Shown in pieces: positions 17,211 through 26,261 of a stretch of 64,000 nt of DNA (position 1 is the first letter of the stretch; each line of letters starts with the position of its first letter). The stretch spans positions 248,001-312,000 of the forward strand of contig JAFKFH010000007.1 of the NCBI GenBank assembly GCA_017307375.1, in the 5' to 3' direction. The notes under the pieces are model-generated. The model was not told the origin of the DNA. It was given only the letters and a program-made list of their open reading frames with translations, and made no database searches. This stretch comes from Alphaproteobacteria bacterium (GTDB taxonomy: Bacteria > Pseudomonadota > Alphaproteobacteria > Ferrovibrionales > Ferrovibrionaceae). The translations under genes and the position numbers were made by a program.

Positions 17211-18425
17211 CTAGACCGCGGCCGCGGCGCCGCGTTGGGCGGCCGCGGGCGGCGGGGTGGGGGCACCCTCGGTCCACGACCGTTCCAGCCGGTCGAAGGA
17301 ATCGAGGATAAGGTCGGTGGCCACGATCTGCGTCAGCGTGCAATAGGCGGTGCGGGTGGTGGCGAAGCTGCCGTTTTCCGACAGCTTGTTGACCGGCGCC
17401 CCGCCGCCGCAGATCGAGAAGTAGTCGCAGGATTGCCGGCAGGCCGCGACACCGGTGCTGATATCCCGGTAGAGCGCCGAGCCGTAGGCCGCATCGCGGA
17501 TCTGCCGGAACGTGTCGGTATTGACGTTGCCCAGCAGGAAGTTGCCGTATTCCTGGCTCTGATAGCCGAGCAGTTCGGGCGAGAAGCTCGAGACATTGCC
17601 CAGGCAGTCGACGTTCAGCATCGCCAGCGGTTCGACCTGCGGGTTGCGCATGTCGATCTCCGAAGGGCGGAAGATCCGCGGGATCATCGTGTCGATCTCG
17701 CGCAGGAAGTGGATCTTCCCCGATGCCCTGGCAAGGTGCCAGAACGCGCCCAGGAAATCCTGGAAGCGGGCCCGCAGGTCGCCGGCGGCGAACAGGTCGG
17801 AGACATGGTCGCCCTCGGATTCCTCGACATTGAAGCAGACGTGGTCGACCCCCTGGTCGAGGTAGAAGTCGAGCATGCCGCGCGGGTCGGCCAGGCTTTG
17901 CCGGCCCAGTACCGAGATGACGTGGAAACGCACGCCGTGCTCGCGCAGCAGCTTCAGCCCCGCCATGACGCGGTCGAAGGTTCCCTTGCCGGACCGGGTC
18001 TTGCGATTGGCATCGTGGATCGCGCGCGGGCCATCGACCGAGACGCCGAGGCCTACGTCCCATTTCTTGACGAAGTCGCACCAGGCCGGGGTGATCAGCG
18101 TGCCGTTGGTCTGGAACGCATGCTTGATCCGGACATGGGCCGGTCGCATCGCCTCGATCGCCGCGAAGGCCTGGTCGTAGAAGGCGACCGGCAGCACCAT
18201 CGGTTCGCCGGCATGCCAGACCACCGTCACTTCCGGTCGCGCCCAGCCCGAGGCGAACAGCTTCTCGAACAGCGTCGCCACGGTTTCCTGGGCGATCACC
18301 CGCTTGTCATGGCGCGAGGGCAGGTAGCAGTAGCTGCAATCGATGTTGCAGAACGGCGTCGGCTGCACCACGACCATTTCCACCGCCGGCGTGGCGGGGT
18401 CCGGGTGATCTGATTGCACAGGCAT
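17211..18425 (-). CDS. grrM: GrrM/OscB-type radical SAM/SPASM cyclophane-forming peptide maturase
   Basis: A 404-residue radical SAM enzyme. The CX3CX2C cluster motif is C26-NID-C30-SY-C33 near the N terminus, followed by the SAM-binding GEPM and the TNGTLIT and SVDGP stretches. A C-terminal SPASM domain supplies more cysteines: VDCLGN, ACRQSCDYFSICGGGAPVNK and AYCTL. The ICGGGAP pattern is characteristic of the GRRM group, whose members join aromatic residues to nearby side chains in the peptide (three-residue cyclophanes). The frame is open to a TTG at 18461, but the ATG at 18425 was chosen because it clears the precursor gene. It follows the precursor by 29 bp. Confidence 0.88.
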   Translation of the reverse strand: MPVQSDHPDPATPAVEMVVVQPTPFCNIDCSYCYLPSRHDKRVIAQETVATLFEKLFASGWARPEVTVVWHAGEPMVLPVAFYDQAFAAIEAMRPAHVRIKHAFQTNGTLITPAWCDFVKKWDVGLGVSVDGPRAIHDANRKTRSGKGTFDRVMAGLKLLREHGVRFHVISVLGRQSLADPRGMLDFYLDQGVDHVCFNVEESEGDHVSDLFAAGDLRARFQDFLGAFWHLARASGKIHFLREIDTMIPRIFRPSEIDMRNPQVEPLAMLNVDCLGNVSSFSPELLGYQSQEYGNFLLGNVNTDTFRQIRDAAYGSALYRDISTGVAACRQSCDYFSICGGGAPVNKLSENGSFATTRTAYCTLTQIVATDLILDSFDRLERSWTEGAPTPPPAAAQRGAAAAV

Positions 18426-18454
18426 GCCGTGAACCGCGGCGGCGCGGGGTGCGC

Positions 18455-18829
18455 TTACCAATTGTGCCAGCCGTTGCCCCAGTTGTGCCAGCCGTTACCC
18501 CAGTTATGCCAACCATTGCCCCAGTTGTGCCAGCCGCCGTTGTGCCAGCCGTTGCCCCAGCCGCCATTGCCCCACCAGGCGAGCCGGGTGCCGTCTTCCT
18601 GCTGCTCGACCGTCACGCCGCCGGTCGCAGCATGCTCGGCCGCCGCCGACACGTCGTCGCGGATGGTCTGGAGGCGGCTGGCGACCGAATTGGCCGCATC
18701 GTCGGGCCCCGGGCCCGGCGTCGCCGGCTGCGCCGGCACGGCCGCCTGGGCCAGGCCGATCGACATGCCCAGCGCACCGGCCGGAAGCATGGCTGACAGA
18801 ATTTTCACACGACGACCGCGCTGCGACAT
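18455..18829 (-). CDS. grrA: GrrA/OscA-type cyclophane RiPP precursor with W-x-N repeats
   Basis: A 124-residue precursor peptide. Residues 1 to about 30 are a signal peptide (MLPAGALGMSIGLAQA), followed by a leader-like middle segment (about 31-84, containing SRLQTIRDDVSAAAEH). The last 40 residues (85-124, coded by 18458-18577) consist only of W, G, N and H. They contain ten W-x-N triplets, five WGN and five WHN, and end in three exact WGNGWHN heptads plus a final W. The 21-bp DNA copies differ only at synonymous sites. Such aromatic-x-x triplets are the known substrates of three-residue cyclophane-forming radical SAM enzymes, and the maturase lies next downstream. The ATG at 18829 follows GGGAGAG. 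Confidence 0.88.
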   Translation of the reverse strand: MSQRGRRVKILSAMLPAGALGMSIGLAQAAVPAQPATPGPGPDDAANSVASRLQTIRDDVSAAAEHAATGGVTVEQQEDGTRLAWWGNGGWGNGWHNGGWHNWGNGWHNWGNGWHNWGNGWHNW

Positions 18830-18866
18830 GGTCTCTCCCTACGAGCGTTGATGACCGTTCGCGGCG

Positions 18867-18895
18867 ATCTTCGACCAGACGGCGGGCGGTGTCAA
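18867..18895 (-). promoter_or_regulatory. Predicted promoter of the grrA-grrM operon
   Basis: On the minus strand TTGACA (18895-18890) is followed after 17 bp by GAAGAT (18872-18867), then a leader of about 30 nt with a good ribosome binding site before grrA. A 6-bp inverted repeat with a 4-nt loop (CGTGAC-GGCG-GTCACG, 18912-18927) lies just upstream and could be an operator or the end of the GDPD transcript. Confidence 0.5.
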
Positions 18896-18981
18896 AGCCT
18901 CGCGCAGCGCACGTGACGGCGGTCACGGCCCGCCGCTTTGCCGCGCTTATCCGATGGGACGATATGCCTGCCCCGGCGCGG

Positions 18982-19962
18982 TCAGGGCGAGACGCCGGTG
19001 GCCGAGGGCAGGGCCAGGCCCTTCTCGGCCATCACGGCGCGCAGCCGGTCGGGATAGTCGGTGATGATGCCGTCGACCTTCATGTCGATCAGGGCCTTCA
19101 TCTCGGCGGGATCGTTGACCGTCCAGACCACGACCTCGAGGCCCAGGGCATGGGCGTCGCGCAGGCTGTCGGCGGTCAGGTCCTTGTAGAACGGCGACCA
19201 GATCTTGCCGCCGGCGGCCTGGATCATCTTGGGCACCGAACCGGAGAACGACGCGATGTCGAGGCCCGCGGTCCACGGGCTGGGGCCGGGCTTGCCGGCC
19301 AGGATGTTGTCGCCCTGGCCGCGCTGCAGCGTCAGGTAGACGGTCGGGATCGCCGGCGCCTGGGCCTGCACCAGCTTCAGCGTGCGCCAGTCGAAGGACT
19401 GGATGGCGACGCGCCGCTCCATCCCCTCGGCCTTGATGGCGGCGAGCAGCGCCTTGACGAAGACCTCGGGCGCCGGCGCCTCGTCGGGGTCGAGCGGCGA
19501 CAGCTTGGTCTCGATGTTGAACCGCACGGTCTGGTTGCCGGACTTCTTCACCAGCGCGAAGACTTCGCGCAACGTCGGATAGCGCGTGCCGTCGAACGCC
19601 TTCTGGTCGGGAAACGACTTGGCATAGGTCGATTTCGGGTCGATCCGGCCGATGTCGAACTGGCGCAGTTCGTCGAGGGTGAGGTCGAGCAGGCGGGGCA
19701 GCGGCGGGGCCACGTATTCGCCGGCCGGGTCGCGGGCGAAGGCGGGGTTGAGCCGCCGGTCATGGGCGACGACGACATGCCCGTCCTTGGTCATGCCGGT
19801 GTCGAGTTCGAGCGTCGTGACGCCCAGCGACAGCGCGTTGGCGAAGGCCGGCAGGCTGTTCTCGGGCATCAGCCCGCGGCCGCCGCGATGGGCTTCCAGG
19901 TCGAAGGCCTGGCCCGGAAGCGGGAGCAGGGCGAGCAGGGCGGCCAAGGCCAGACGCTTCAT
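18982..19962 (-). CDS. Secreted glycerophosphodiester phosphodiesterase
   Basis: A 326-residue GDPD-family enzyme with a signal peptide (MKRLALAALLALLPLPGQAF). Catalytic motifs are HRGGRGLMPENS (HRG plus Glu), ELDTGMTKDGHVVVAHD (metal ligands and catalytic His), FNIETK and VVWTVND. The family hydrolyses glycerophosphodiesters to glycerol 3-phosphate and an alcohol; here it would act in the periplasm, as GlpQ does. The ATG at 19962 overlaps the rnr stop (ATGA), so it is translated from the topA-rnr transcript. Confidence 0.9.
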   Translation of the reverse strand: MKRLALAALLALLPLPGQAFDLEAHRGGRGLMPENSLPAFANALSLGVTTLELDTGMTKDGHVVVAHDRRLNPAFARDPAGEYVAPPLPRLLDLTLDELRQFDIGRIDPKSTYAKSFPDQKAFDGTRYPTLREVFALVKKSGNQTVRFNIETKLSPLDPDEAPAPEVFVKALLAAIKAEGMERRVAIQSFDWRTLKLVQAQAPAIPTVYLTLQRGQGDNILAGKPGPSPWTAGLDIASFSGSVPKMIQAAGGKIWSPFYKDLTADSLRDAHALGLEVVVWTVNDPAEMKALIDMKVDGIITDYPDRLRAVMAEKGLALPSATGVSP

Positions 19963-22229
19963 CGACGTTTCCTGACGTTCTTCTTCGGCTTGGGGGCGGG
20001 CTTGCGCCCCCCGCGCGGCCCGACCCGGCCGCGCATCAGATGTTTGGGGGCCCGGGCCCGGACCTCGTCGAGGTCGCGGATCAGTTCGAGCCGCAGGCCG
20101 CCCGTGATCACGTCCGCCTCGGTCAGCCGCACCTCGACCCGGTCGCCCAAGCGGAAGCAGCGCCCGCTCTGGCGGCCGATCAGCTGGTGGCCGACTTCGT
20201 CGTGGACGTAGAAATCATCGTCGATCTCGCCGGCCAGCACCAGCCCGTCGGCGCCGATCAGGTCGAGCTTGATGAACAGGCCGAAGCGGGTGACGCCGGA
20301 GATGCGCCCCATGAAGCTGTCGCCGACGCGGTTGGCCAGGTAGACCGCGGTGAAGCGGTCGACCGCGTCGCGCTCGGCCTGCATCGAGCGGCGCTCGGCC
20401 ACCGAGATGCGCTCGGCGGTGCGCTCGAACTGGTCGATGTCGGCCTGCGACAGCCCGCCGTCGCCGAGCTTACAGCCGGTGATCAGCGCACGATGGACCA
20501 GCACGTCGGCATAGCGCCGGATCGGCGAGGTGAAATGGGCGTAGGACCGCAGCGAGAGGCCGAAATGGCCGAGGTTCTCGGGCCCGTAATAGGCCTGGGT
20601 CTGGCTGCGCAGGATGACCTCGTTGATCATCTGGCCGTTCGGCAGTTCGCGGGCACGGGCCAGCACCCGGTTGAACGCCGCCGTCGTCAGCACCTGGCCC
20701 TTGGCGAAGCTGATGTCGAGGCTGTCGAGGAACTCCCGCAGCGCGTCGAGCTTCTCCTGCCCCGGCACTTCGTGGATGCGGTACATGCAGGGCTGGCGCG
20801 TCGCCTCCAGCACCTCGGCCGCGGCGACGTTGGCCAGGATCATCATGTCCTCGATCAGCCGGTGGCTGTCGAAGCGTTCGCGCAGGCGGATTTCCTCGAT
20901 GAAACCGTCGCGGCCGATGATCACCTTGCGCTCGGGCAGGTCGAGGTCGAGGGGCGCGCGCCGGTCGCGCGCCTTCGACAGCGCGGCATAGGCGCCGTAG
21001 AGCGGGCGGATCACGCTGTCCATCAGCAGGGCGCAGCGTTCGTTGGGCCGGCCGTCGATGGCTTCCTGCACCTCGCCATAGGTCAGCGACCCGAACGAGC
21101 GCATCAGCCCGCGCACGAAACGCTGGCGCAGCTTGTTGCCGTCGGCGTCGAGCCAGATATGGGCGGCAAGGCAGGCCCGGTCGACATTCTCGTGCAGTGA
21201 GCACAGGTCGCCCGACAGCTTGTCGGGCAGCATCGGCACGACCCGGTCGGGAAAGTAGGTCGAGTTGCCGCGGGCGCGGGCCTCGATATCGAGGGCCGAG
21301 CCGGGCCGGACGTAGTGGGCCACGTCGGCGATGGCGACGATCAGGTGCCAGCCGCCGGGATTCTTCGGATCGTCGTCGGGTTCGGCGAAGACCGCGTCGT
21401 CATGGTCGCGCGCATCCTCCGGATCGATCGTCACCAGCGGGACCTTGCGCAGATCCTCGCGGCTGCCGATGCGGACCGGCTTGGCCGCCTCGGCCTCGGC
21501 GATCGCCTCGGCCGGCATGGTCAGGCGGATGCCGTGCTGATGGGCGGCGATCAGGCTGAGGCTGCGGGCATCGCCGAGCGGGCCGAGCCGTTCCTTGACG
21601 CGGGCATGGGGCAGGCCGAAGGCGCGACCGGGCACGCGTTCGGCCAGCACCACCTCGCCCGGCTTGGCACCGCCCGACTGCGCGTCGGTGACGACGAACT
21701 CGTCCTTGTTGCGCCGGTCGGCCGGGCGCAGCCGGCCATGGGCGGCGCCCTTGTCGCGGCGATAGATGCCGACGATCGCCTCGGGTGCGGCCTCGACCAG
21801 CCGGATCAGCCGGCCGTCATAGGCGTTGGTGCCGGACTTGCGCAGGCGGGCCAAGAGGCGGTCGCCGATGCCGATGCGGCCGAGATCGCGGCCATCGTCG
21901 GTCAGCAGGATGCGGGGCGCCGCCTCCTCGTGGCGCCAGTCGACCGGCTGGGCGATCAGCTCGCCGTCCAGCGTGATGTCGACGACGTCGACCAGGCACA
22001 TTTCCGGCAGCGTGCCGGCCGGAGCCAGCCTGCGGCCATGGCCGCGATCGACCAGCCCCTCGGCCTCCAGCGCCTTCAACTCGGCCTTCAGCCAGATCCG
22101 GTTCTCGGCCCCGATGTGAAAGGCCCGGGCGATCTCGCGCTTGGTGACCGCGCCCGGGTTCTCCTTGATATAGTCGATCAGCTGCTGCCGGGTCGGCAGC
22201 GGGGCGGTTCCCTTGCGCTTGACCGTCAC
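19959..22229 (-). CDS. rnr: Ribonuclease R
   Basis: A 756-residue RNase II/R-family 3'-5' exoribonuclease. An N-terminal winged helix (RQQLIDYIKENPG) is followed by cold-shock-like domains, then the RNB catalytic domain with the Mg-binding aspartates in TIDPEDARDHDDAV and the LGHFGLSLRSYAHFTSPIRRY signature. An S1 domain and a basic tail (GRKPAPKPKKNVRKRR) end the protein, which is diagnostic of RNase R over RNase II. It degrades structured RNA. The GTG start at 22229 overlaps the topA stop. Confidence 0.95.
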   Translation of the reverse strand: MTVKRKGTAPLPTRQQLIDYIKENPGAVTKREIARAFHIGAENRIWLKAELKALEAEGLVDRGHGRRLAPAGTLPEMCLVDVVDITLDGELIAQPVDWRHEEAAPRILLTDDGRDLGRIGIGDRLLARLRKSGTNAYDGRLIRLVEAAPEAIVGIYRRDKGAAHGRLRPADRRNKDEFVVTDAQSGGAKPGEVVLAERVPGRAFGLPHARVKERLGPLGDARSLSLIAAHQHGIRLTMPAEAIAEAEAAKPVRIGSREDLRKVPLVTIDPEDARDHDDAVFAEPDDDPKNPGGWHLIVAIADVAHYVRPGSALDIEARARGNSTYFPDRVVPMLPDKLSGDLCSLHENVDRACLAAHIWLDADGNKLRQRFVRGLMRSFGSLTYGEVQEAIDGRPNERCALLMDSVIRPLYGAYAALSKARDRRAPLDLDLPERKVIIGRDGFIEEIRLRERFDSHRLIEDMMILANVAAAEVLEATRQPCMYRIHEVPGQEKLDALREFLDSLDISFAKGQVLTTAAFNRVLARARELPNGQMINEVILRSQTQAYYGPENLGHFGLSLRSYAHFTSPIRRYADVLVHRALITGCKLGDGGLSQADIDQFERTAERISVAERRSMQAERDAVDRFTAVYLANRVGDSFMGRISGVTRFGLFIKLDLIGADGLVLAGEIDDDFYVHDEVGHQLIGRQSGRCFRLGDRVEVRLTEADVITGGLRLELIRDLDEVRARAPKHLMRGRVGPRGGRKPAPKPKKNVRKRR

Positions 22230-24949
22230 GCCGCCGACTTCGCCTTGGGTGTCGCAGCCTTCTTGGCGGCCGCCTTCTTCGGGGCCGCCTTCTTGGCCGC
22301 GGCCTTTTTCGGCGCGGCCTCGGCGCCCTCGGCCTTCGCCGCGGTCTTCTTGGCGGCCGCCTTCTTCGCCGCCGGCTTCTTGGCGGCGCCGGCCCGCGCG
22401 GCCAGCAGCGGCAGCGCCTGTTCCAGCGTGATCGCCTCGGCCGCCATCTCCTTGGGCAGCGTCGCGTTGACGCCGCCATAGCGGACATAGGGACCGTAGC
22501 GGCCGGCCATCACCTCGACCGCGCCACCCTCGGGGTGGTCGCCCAGCACCCGCAGCGGCGTCTGGCCGGCCTGGCGGCCGCGGCCGGGCTTGGCGGCGGC
22601 CTCGGCGATCAGCGTGACCGCGCGGTTCAGCCCGATCTCGATCGCCTCGTCGACCGAGGCGAGGCGGACATACTTGCCGTCATGTTCCAGGAACGGGCCG
22701 AACCGCCCCTGGCCGGCGGTGATCACCTTGCCGCTTTCGGGATGCACCCCGACCTCGCGCGGCAGCGCCAGCATGCGCAGCGCGAAGGCGAGATCGACTT
22801 CCTCCAGCGGCTTCGATTTCGGGATCGAGGCGCGCCTGGGCTTCTCCTTGCCCTCGGGTTCGCCGAGCTGCAGGTAGTGGCCGAACGGCCCCTTGCGCAG
22901 CGTGATCATCTGGCCGGTCCCGGGATCGGGGCCCAGTTCGACCGGGCCGTCGGCGGCGATGCCCGATTCGGCCTCGCCGGTACCGACCTGCAGCGGCCGG
23001 GTATAGCGGCATTCGGGATAGCGCGAGCAGCCGATGAAGGCGCCCATGCGGCCGAGCTTGATGCCCAGCCGCCCTTCGCCGCAGGTCGGGCAGGTGCGCG
23101 GATCGGCCCCGTCCTCGCGGACGGGGAAGAAATGCGGCCCGAGATATTCGTCGATGACCCGCAGCGTTTCCGACCGCGTGCCGATCGCCTCGTCGATGAA
23201 CTTGATCGCCTCGTCGACCGCGAGCAACTTGCCGTCCGGGCCTTCCTCGACGCCGTGCTTGGCGAAATCGCGCCAGAATTCGCGCAGCACCGTCTTCCAG
23301 TCGGCGCGCTGGCCCGAAATGTCGTCGAGCCGCTCTTCCAGCTGGGCGGTGAAGTCGTAGGTGAAGTAGCGGTCGAAGAAATTGTTGAGGAAGGCGATGA
23401 CCAGGCGGCCGGCATCCTCGGGGATGAAGCGCTTCTGGTCGAGCCGGGCGTAACCCCGGGTGCGCAGCACCTCCAGGATCGCGGCATAGGTCGACGGCCG
23501 GCCGATGCCGAGTTCCTCCAGCCGCTTGACCAGGCTGGCCTCGGTATAGCGCGGCGGCGGTTCGGTGAAATGCTGCTCGGGCCGCACCGCCTCGCGGGTC
23601 AGCTTGTCGCCGGCGGCCAGCTTGGGCAGGCGGTTGGCATCCTCGTCGCCGGCGCGATCGTCGGCGCCTTCCTCGTAGAGCTTGAGGAAGCCGGCGAACA
23701 GCAGCACCGAGCCGGTGGCACGCAGGCCGAGCTTGCCCGCCGCATCGGTGACCTCGACCGTGGTGCGCTCGAAATCGGCCGATTCCATCTGGCTGGCGAT
23801 CGCGCGCTTCCAGATCAGCTCGTACAGCCGGAACTGGTCGGGATCGAGGCGGCCGCGCACGTCTTCGGGGCGGCGGCGGAAATCGGTCGGGCGCACCGCC
23901 TCGTGCGCTTCCTGCGCATTCTTGGCCTTGGCCGAATAGCTGCGCGGTTTTTCGGGCACGAAACGGTCGCCGAATTCGGCGCCGATGACGCTGCGGGCCA
24001 GGGTGATGGCCTCGTCGGCCATCTGCACGCCGTCGGTCCGCATATAGGTGATCAGGCCGACGACCTCGCCGCCGACATCGACGCCTTCATAGAGGCGCTG
24101 GGCGATCTGCATCGCCTGCTTGGCCGAAAAGCCCAGCTTGCGCGAGGCTTCCTGCTGCAGGGTCGAGGTGGTGAAGGGTGGGGCGGGGTGGCGCTTGGCC
24201 GGCTTGACCGTGACGTCGGCGACGCGGAACTGCGCATCGTTCAGCCGCGCGGCGATGGCGCGGGCCGCGGCCTCGTTGGCCAGGTCGAACTTGTCGAGGC
24301 GGGCGCCGTCGACCTGGGCCAGCCGCGCGCTGAACGACTGGGCGCCGGCGCCGAGATCGACGTCGATCGTCCAGTATTCGCGGGCCTTGAAGGCTTCGAT
24401 CTCGGTCTCGCGCTCGCAGATCAGGCGCAGCGCCACCGACTGCACCCGGCCGGCCGACTTGGCGCCGGGCAGCTTGCGCCACAGCAGCGGCGACAGGGTG
24501 AAGCCGACGAGATAGTCGAGCGCCCGGCGCGCCTGCTGGGCGTTGACCAGGTCCATGTCGACGTCGCGCGGGTTCTTCAGCGCCTGGGTGACGGCCGACT
24601 TGGTGATTTCGTTGAAGACGATGCGCTTGATGTCGACGCCCTTCAGCGCCTTGCGCTGGGCCAGCGATTCCAGCACATGCCAGGAAATCGCCTCGCCCTC
24701 GCGATCGGGGTCGGTCGCCAGATAGAGATGCGAGGCGCCCTTGACCGCATCGGCGATCGCCTTCAGATGCTTGGCCGAGCGCGGATCGACCTCGTAGGTC
24801 ATCGAAAAGTCGTCGTCCGGCCGCACCGAGCCATCCTTGGCCGGCAGGTCGCGGACATGCCCGTAGGACGCCAGCACCTTGAAGCCGCTGCCCAGGTATT
24901 TCTCGATGGTCTTGGCCTTGGCCGGGCTTTCGACGACGACGACATCCAT
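22226..24949 (-). CDS. topA: DNA topoisomerase I
   Basis: A 907-residue type IA topoisomerase that relaxes negative supercoils. It has an N-terminal TOPRIM domain (VVVVESPAKAKTIEKYLG, then DPDREGEAI), the active tyrosine Y302 in LITYMRTDG, one four-cysteine zinc ribbon (CPTCGEG to CSRYPEC), several TopoI repeat units, and a Lys/Ala-rich histone-H1-like tail of about 55 residues. The ATG at 24949 was preferred to the TTG at 24973 since it directly precedes the TOPRIM strand. It is translationally coupled to rnr. Confidence 0.96.
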   Translation of the reverse strand: MDVVVVESPAKAKTIEKYLGSGFKVLASYGHVRDLPAKDGSVRPDDDFSMTYEVDPRSAKHLKAIADAVKGASHLYLATDPDREGEAISWHVLESLAQRKALKGVDIKRIVFNEITKSAVTQALKNPRDVDMDLVNAQQARRALDYLVGFTLSPLLWRKLPGAKSAGRVQSVALRLICERETEIEAFKAREYWTIDVDLGAGAQSFSARLAQVDGARLDKFDLANEAAARAIAARLNDAQFRVADVTVKPAKRHPAPPFTTSTLQQEASRKLGFSAKQAMQIAQRLYEGVDVGGEVVGLITYMRTDGVQMADEAITLARSVIGAEFGDRFVPEKPRSYSAKAKNAQEAHEAVRPTDFRRRPEDVRGRLDPDQFRLYELIWKRAIASQMESADFERTTVEVTDAAGKLGLRATGSVLLFAGFLKLYEEGADDRAGDEDANRLPKLAAGDKLTREAVRPEQHFTEPPPRYTEASLVKRLEELGIGRPSTYAAILEVLRTRGYARLDQKRFIPEDAGRLVIAFLNNFFDRYFTYDFTAQLEERLDDISGQRADWKTVLREFWRDFAKHGVEEGPDGKLLAVDEAIKFIDEAIGTRSETLRVIDEYLGPHFFPVREDGADPRTCPTCGEGRLGIKLGRMGAFIGCSRYPECRYTRPLQVGTGEAESGIAADGPVELGPDPGTGQMITLRKGPFGHYLQLGEPEGKEKPRRASIPKSKPLEEVDLAFALRMLALPREVGVHPESGKVITAGQGRFGPFLEHDGKYVRLASVDEAIEIGLNRAVTLIAEAAAKPGRGRQAGQTPLRVLGDHPEGGAVEVMAGRYGPYVRYGGVNATLPKEMAAEAITLEQALPLLAARAGAAKKPAAKKAAAKKTAAKAEGAEAAPKKAAAKKAAPKKAAAKKAATPKAKSAA

Positions 24950-25353
24950 GTTCAATTCAACCCGCGTAACCAATCTCTGCGCCTGCTCGGCGGAGCCTGG
25001 AACATGGTCAAAACCGCCCGAAGAGTCAAATGCGGTGCGATATGGTCGTCACCAGATGTCAAGAACCATCTTCCGGTAGTGCGCGCTTCGGCCGACGAAA
25101 CGGGCCTTGCGTCGCGGCTTCGGCGGCCAGGGCTGCACGCGGGCGCGGCACGGTGCCGCATCCCCGGCTCAGCCAGGAAAACGACAGGCGGCCCGGCGCC
25201 TGTCTCCCGACGTCAGGGAGGCCCCGGCGTCTCCGGCTGGGATGGACGTGAGCGGCCACGCAGCGTCACGCCCGCGCCGAAGCGCGTCCTTCGGCATATG
25301 TCCGGAACGAACCGCAACCGCTCAGGGCGGAAGGTAACGCCGGTCAACTCGGC
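24950..25353. other. Intergenic region between topA and the CRISPR array, no gene seen
   Basis: A 404-bp gap. The part next to topA (24950-25080) must carry the topA promoter; a minus-strand TTGACT near 25027 is a candidate -35. The rest is GC-rich and holds several short inverted repeats. All ORFs in it are short, on both strands, and lack convincing ribosome binding sites or codon structure. If the array is transcribed leftwards this region is its trailer end. Confidence 0.4.
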
Positions 25354-26047
25354 GCTTCAATGAGGCCGAGGCGTTTCCGCCTCGGAGAGGGCGTGAACCT
25401 CTACGTCGGGGGTAGGGCTCAGAAGCTTCAATGAGGCCGAGGCGTTTCCGCCTCGGAGAGGTCGGGAAGATCGTGCACGCCGACCGCATCTGGGCCGGTG
25501 CTTCAATGAGGCCGAGGCGTTTCGCCTCGGAGAGAGTTCGCCCACCTCGGGCTGATCATGCAGGGCGGCAAGCTTCAATGAGGCCGAGGCGTTTCCGCCT
25601 CGGAGAGCGATGCGGACATCATCTATCTGGCCGACGACGGCATGCTTCAATGAGGCCGAGGCGTTTCCGCCTCGGAGAGCTGGTCCCACGGGCGACTGTC
25701 GTTCTTCTCCCAGCGGGCTTCAATAAGGCCGAGGCGTTTCCGCCTCGGAGAGTCTGCAGGCTGCTGACCTTGGGCAAGGCCAGAGCCGGAGCTTCAATGA
25801 GGCCGAGGCGTTTCCGCCTCGGAGAGGATCTGGATCGCTATACCGTGCTGCGCCGGGCAATACGCGCTTCAATGAGGCCGAGGCGTTTCCGCCTCGGAGA
25901 GGCACAAGGACGCGATGCCCAAAGGGTTGAAGCCCTTGCTTCAATGAGGCCGAGGCGTTTCCGCCTCGGAGAGGCCCAGCGCCTGGCGGCCGAAGAGGGG
26001 AGGCCGCTGCAGCTTCAATGAGGCCGAGGCGTTTCCGCCTCGGAGAG
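25354..26047 (-). CRISPR. CRISPR array, 10 repeats and 9 spacers, no cas genes nearby
   Basis: Repeats start at 25354, 25425, 25500, 25572, 25644, 25717, 25791, 25866, 25938 and 26012. Each is 36 bp except the third, which lacks one C (35 bp); the sixth has one G to A change. Spacers are 35, 39, 37, 36, 37, 38, 39, 36 and 38 bp and all differ. Read on the minus strand, the repeat has an 8-bp stem CCGAGGCG/CGCCTCGG around a GAAA loop and ends in ATTGAAGC, the conserved 3' handle of many class 1 repeats. Minus was therefore chosen as the crRNA strand. The variant third repeat keeps its stem with a 3-nt loop. No cas gene is in the window, so the type is undetermined. The array sits between dprA and topA. 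Confidence 0.95.
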
Positions 26048-26261
26048 AGCCAACTTGCAGGTACTTGATCCGGTTGGCAAATTCGCCACGTTTTCGAGCG
26101 GTCCCCGGCGGAAGGGCGAAAGCGGGCCGCGTCCTGGCGTGCTTGTCCTGTCCACGATGTCAAAGAGCGAGAAAACCCAAGCACTTGGCGCGATTCGAGC
26201 GACCCCCGGGGTTTTGCGCGTCACCGGGGCGCTCGACTCCGGCCGGCGAACACAGGGGTCA
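26048..26261 (-). promoter_or_regulatory. Probable CRISPR leader between dprA stop and first repeat
   Basis: A 214-bp non-coding stretch with more A/T-rich patches than its surroundings (around 26085-26098 and 26158-26180). It lies upstream of the array in the inferred minus-strand direction. A minus-strand TTGACA occurs at 26164-26159, but no good -10 follows at 17 bp. Leader identity is inferred from the repeat orientation only. Confidence 0.4.

Noticed and set aside
25357-26184. ORFs on both strands running through the repeat array
   Set aside because: They translate the CRISPR repeat over and over (for example MRPRRFRLGE) because repeat plus spacer often totals a multiple of three; they are not genes.
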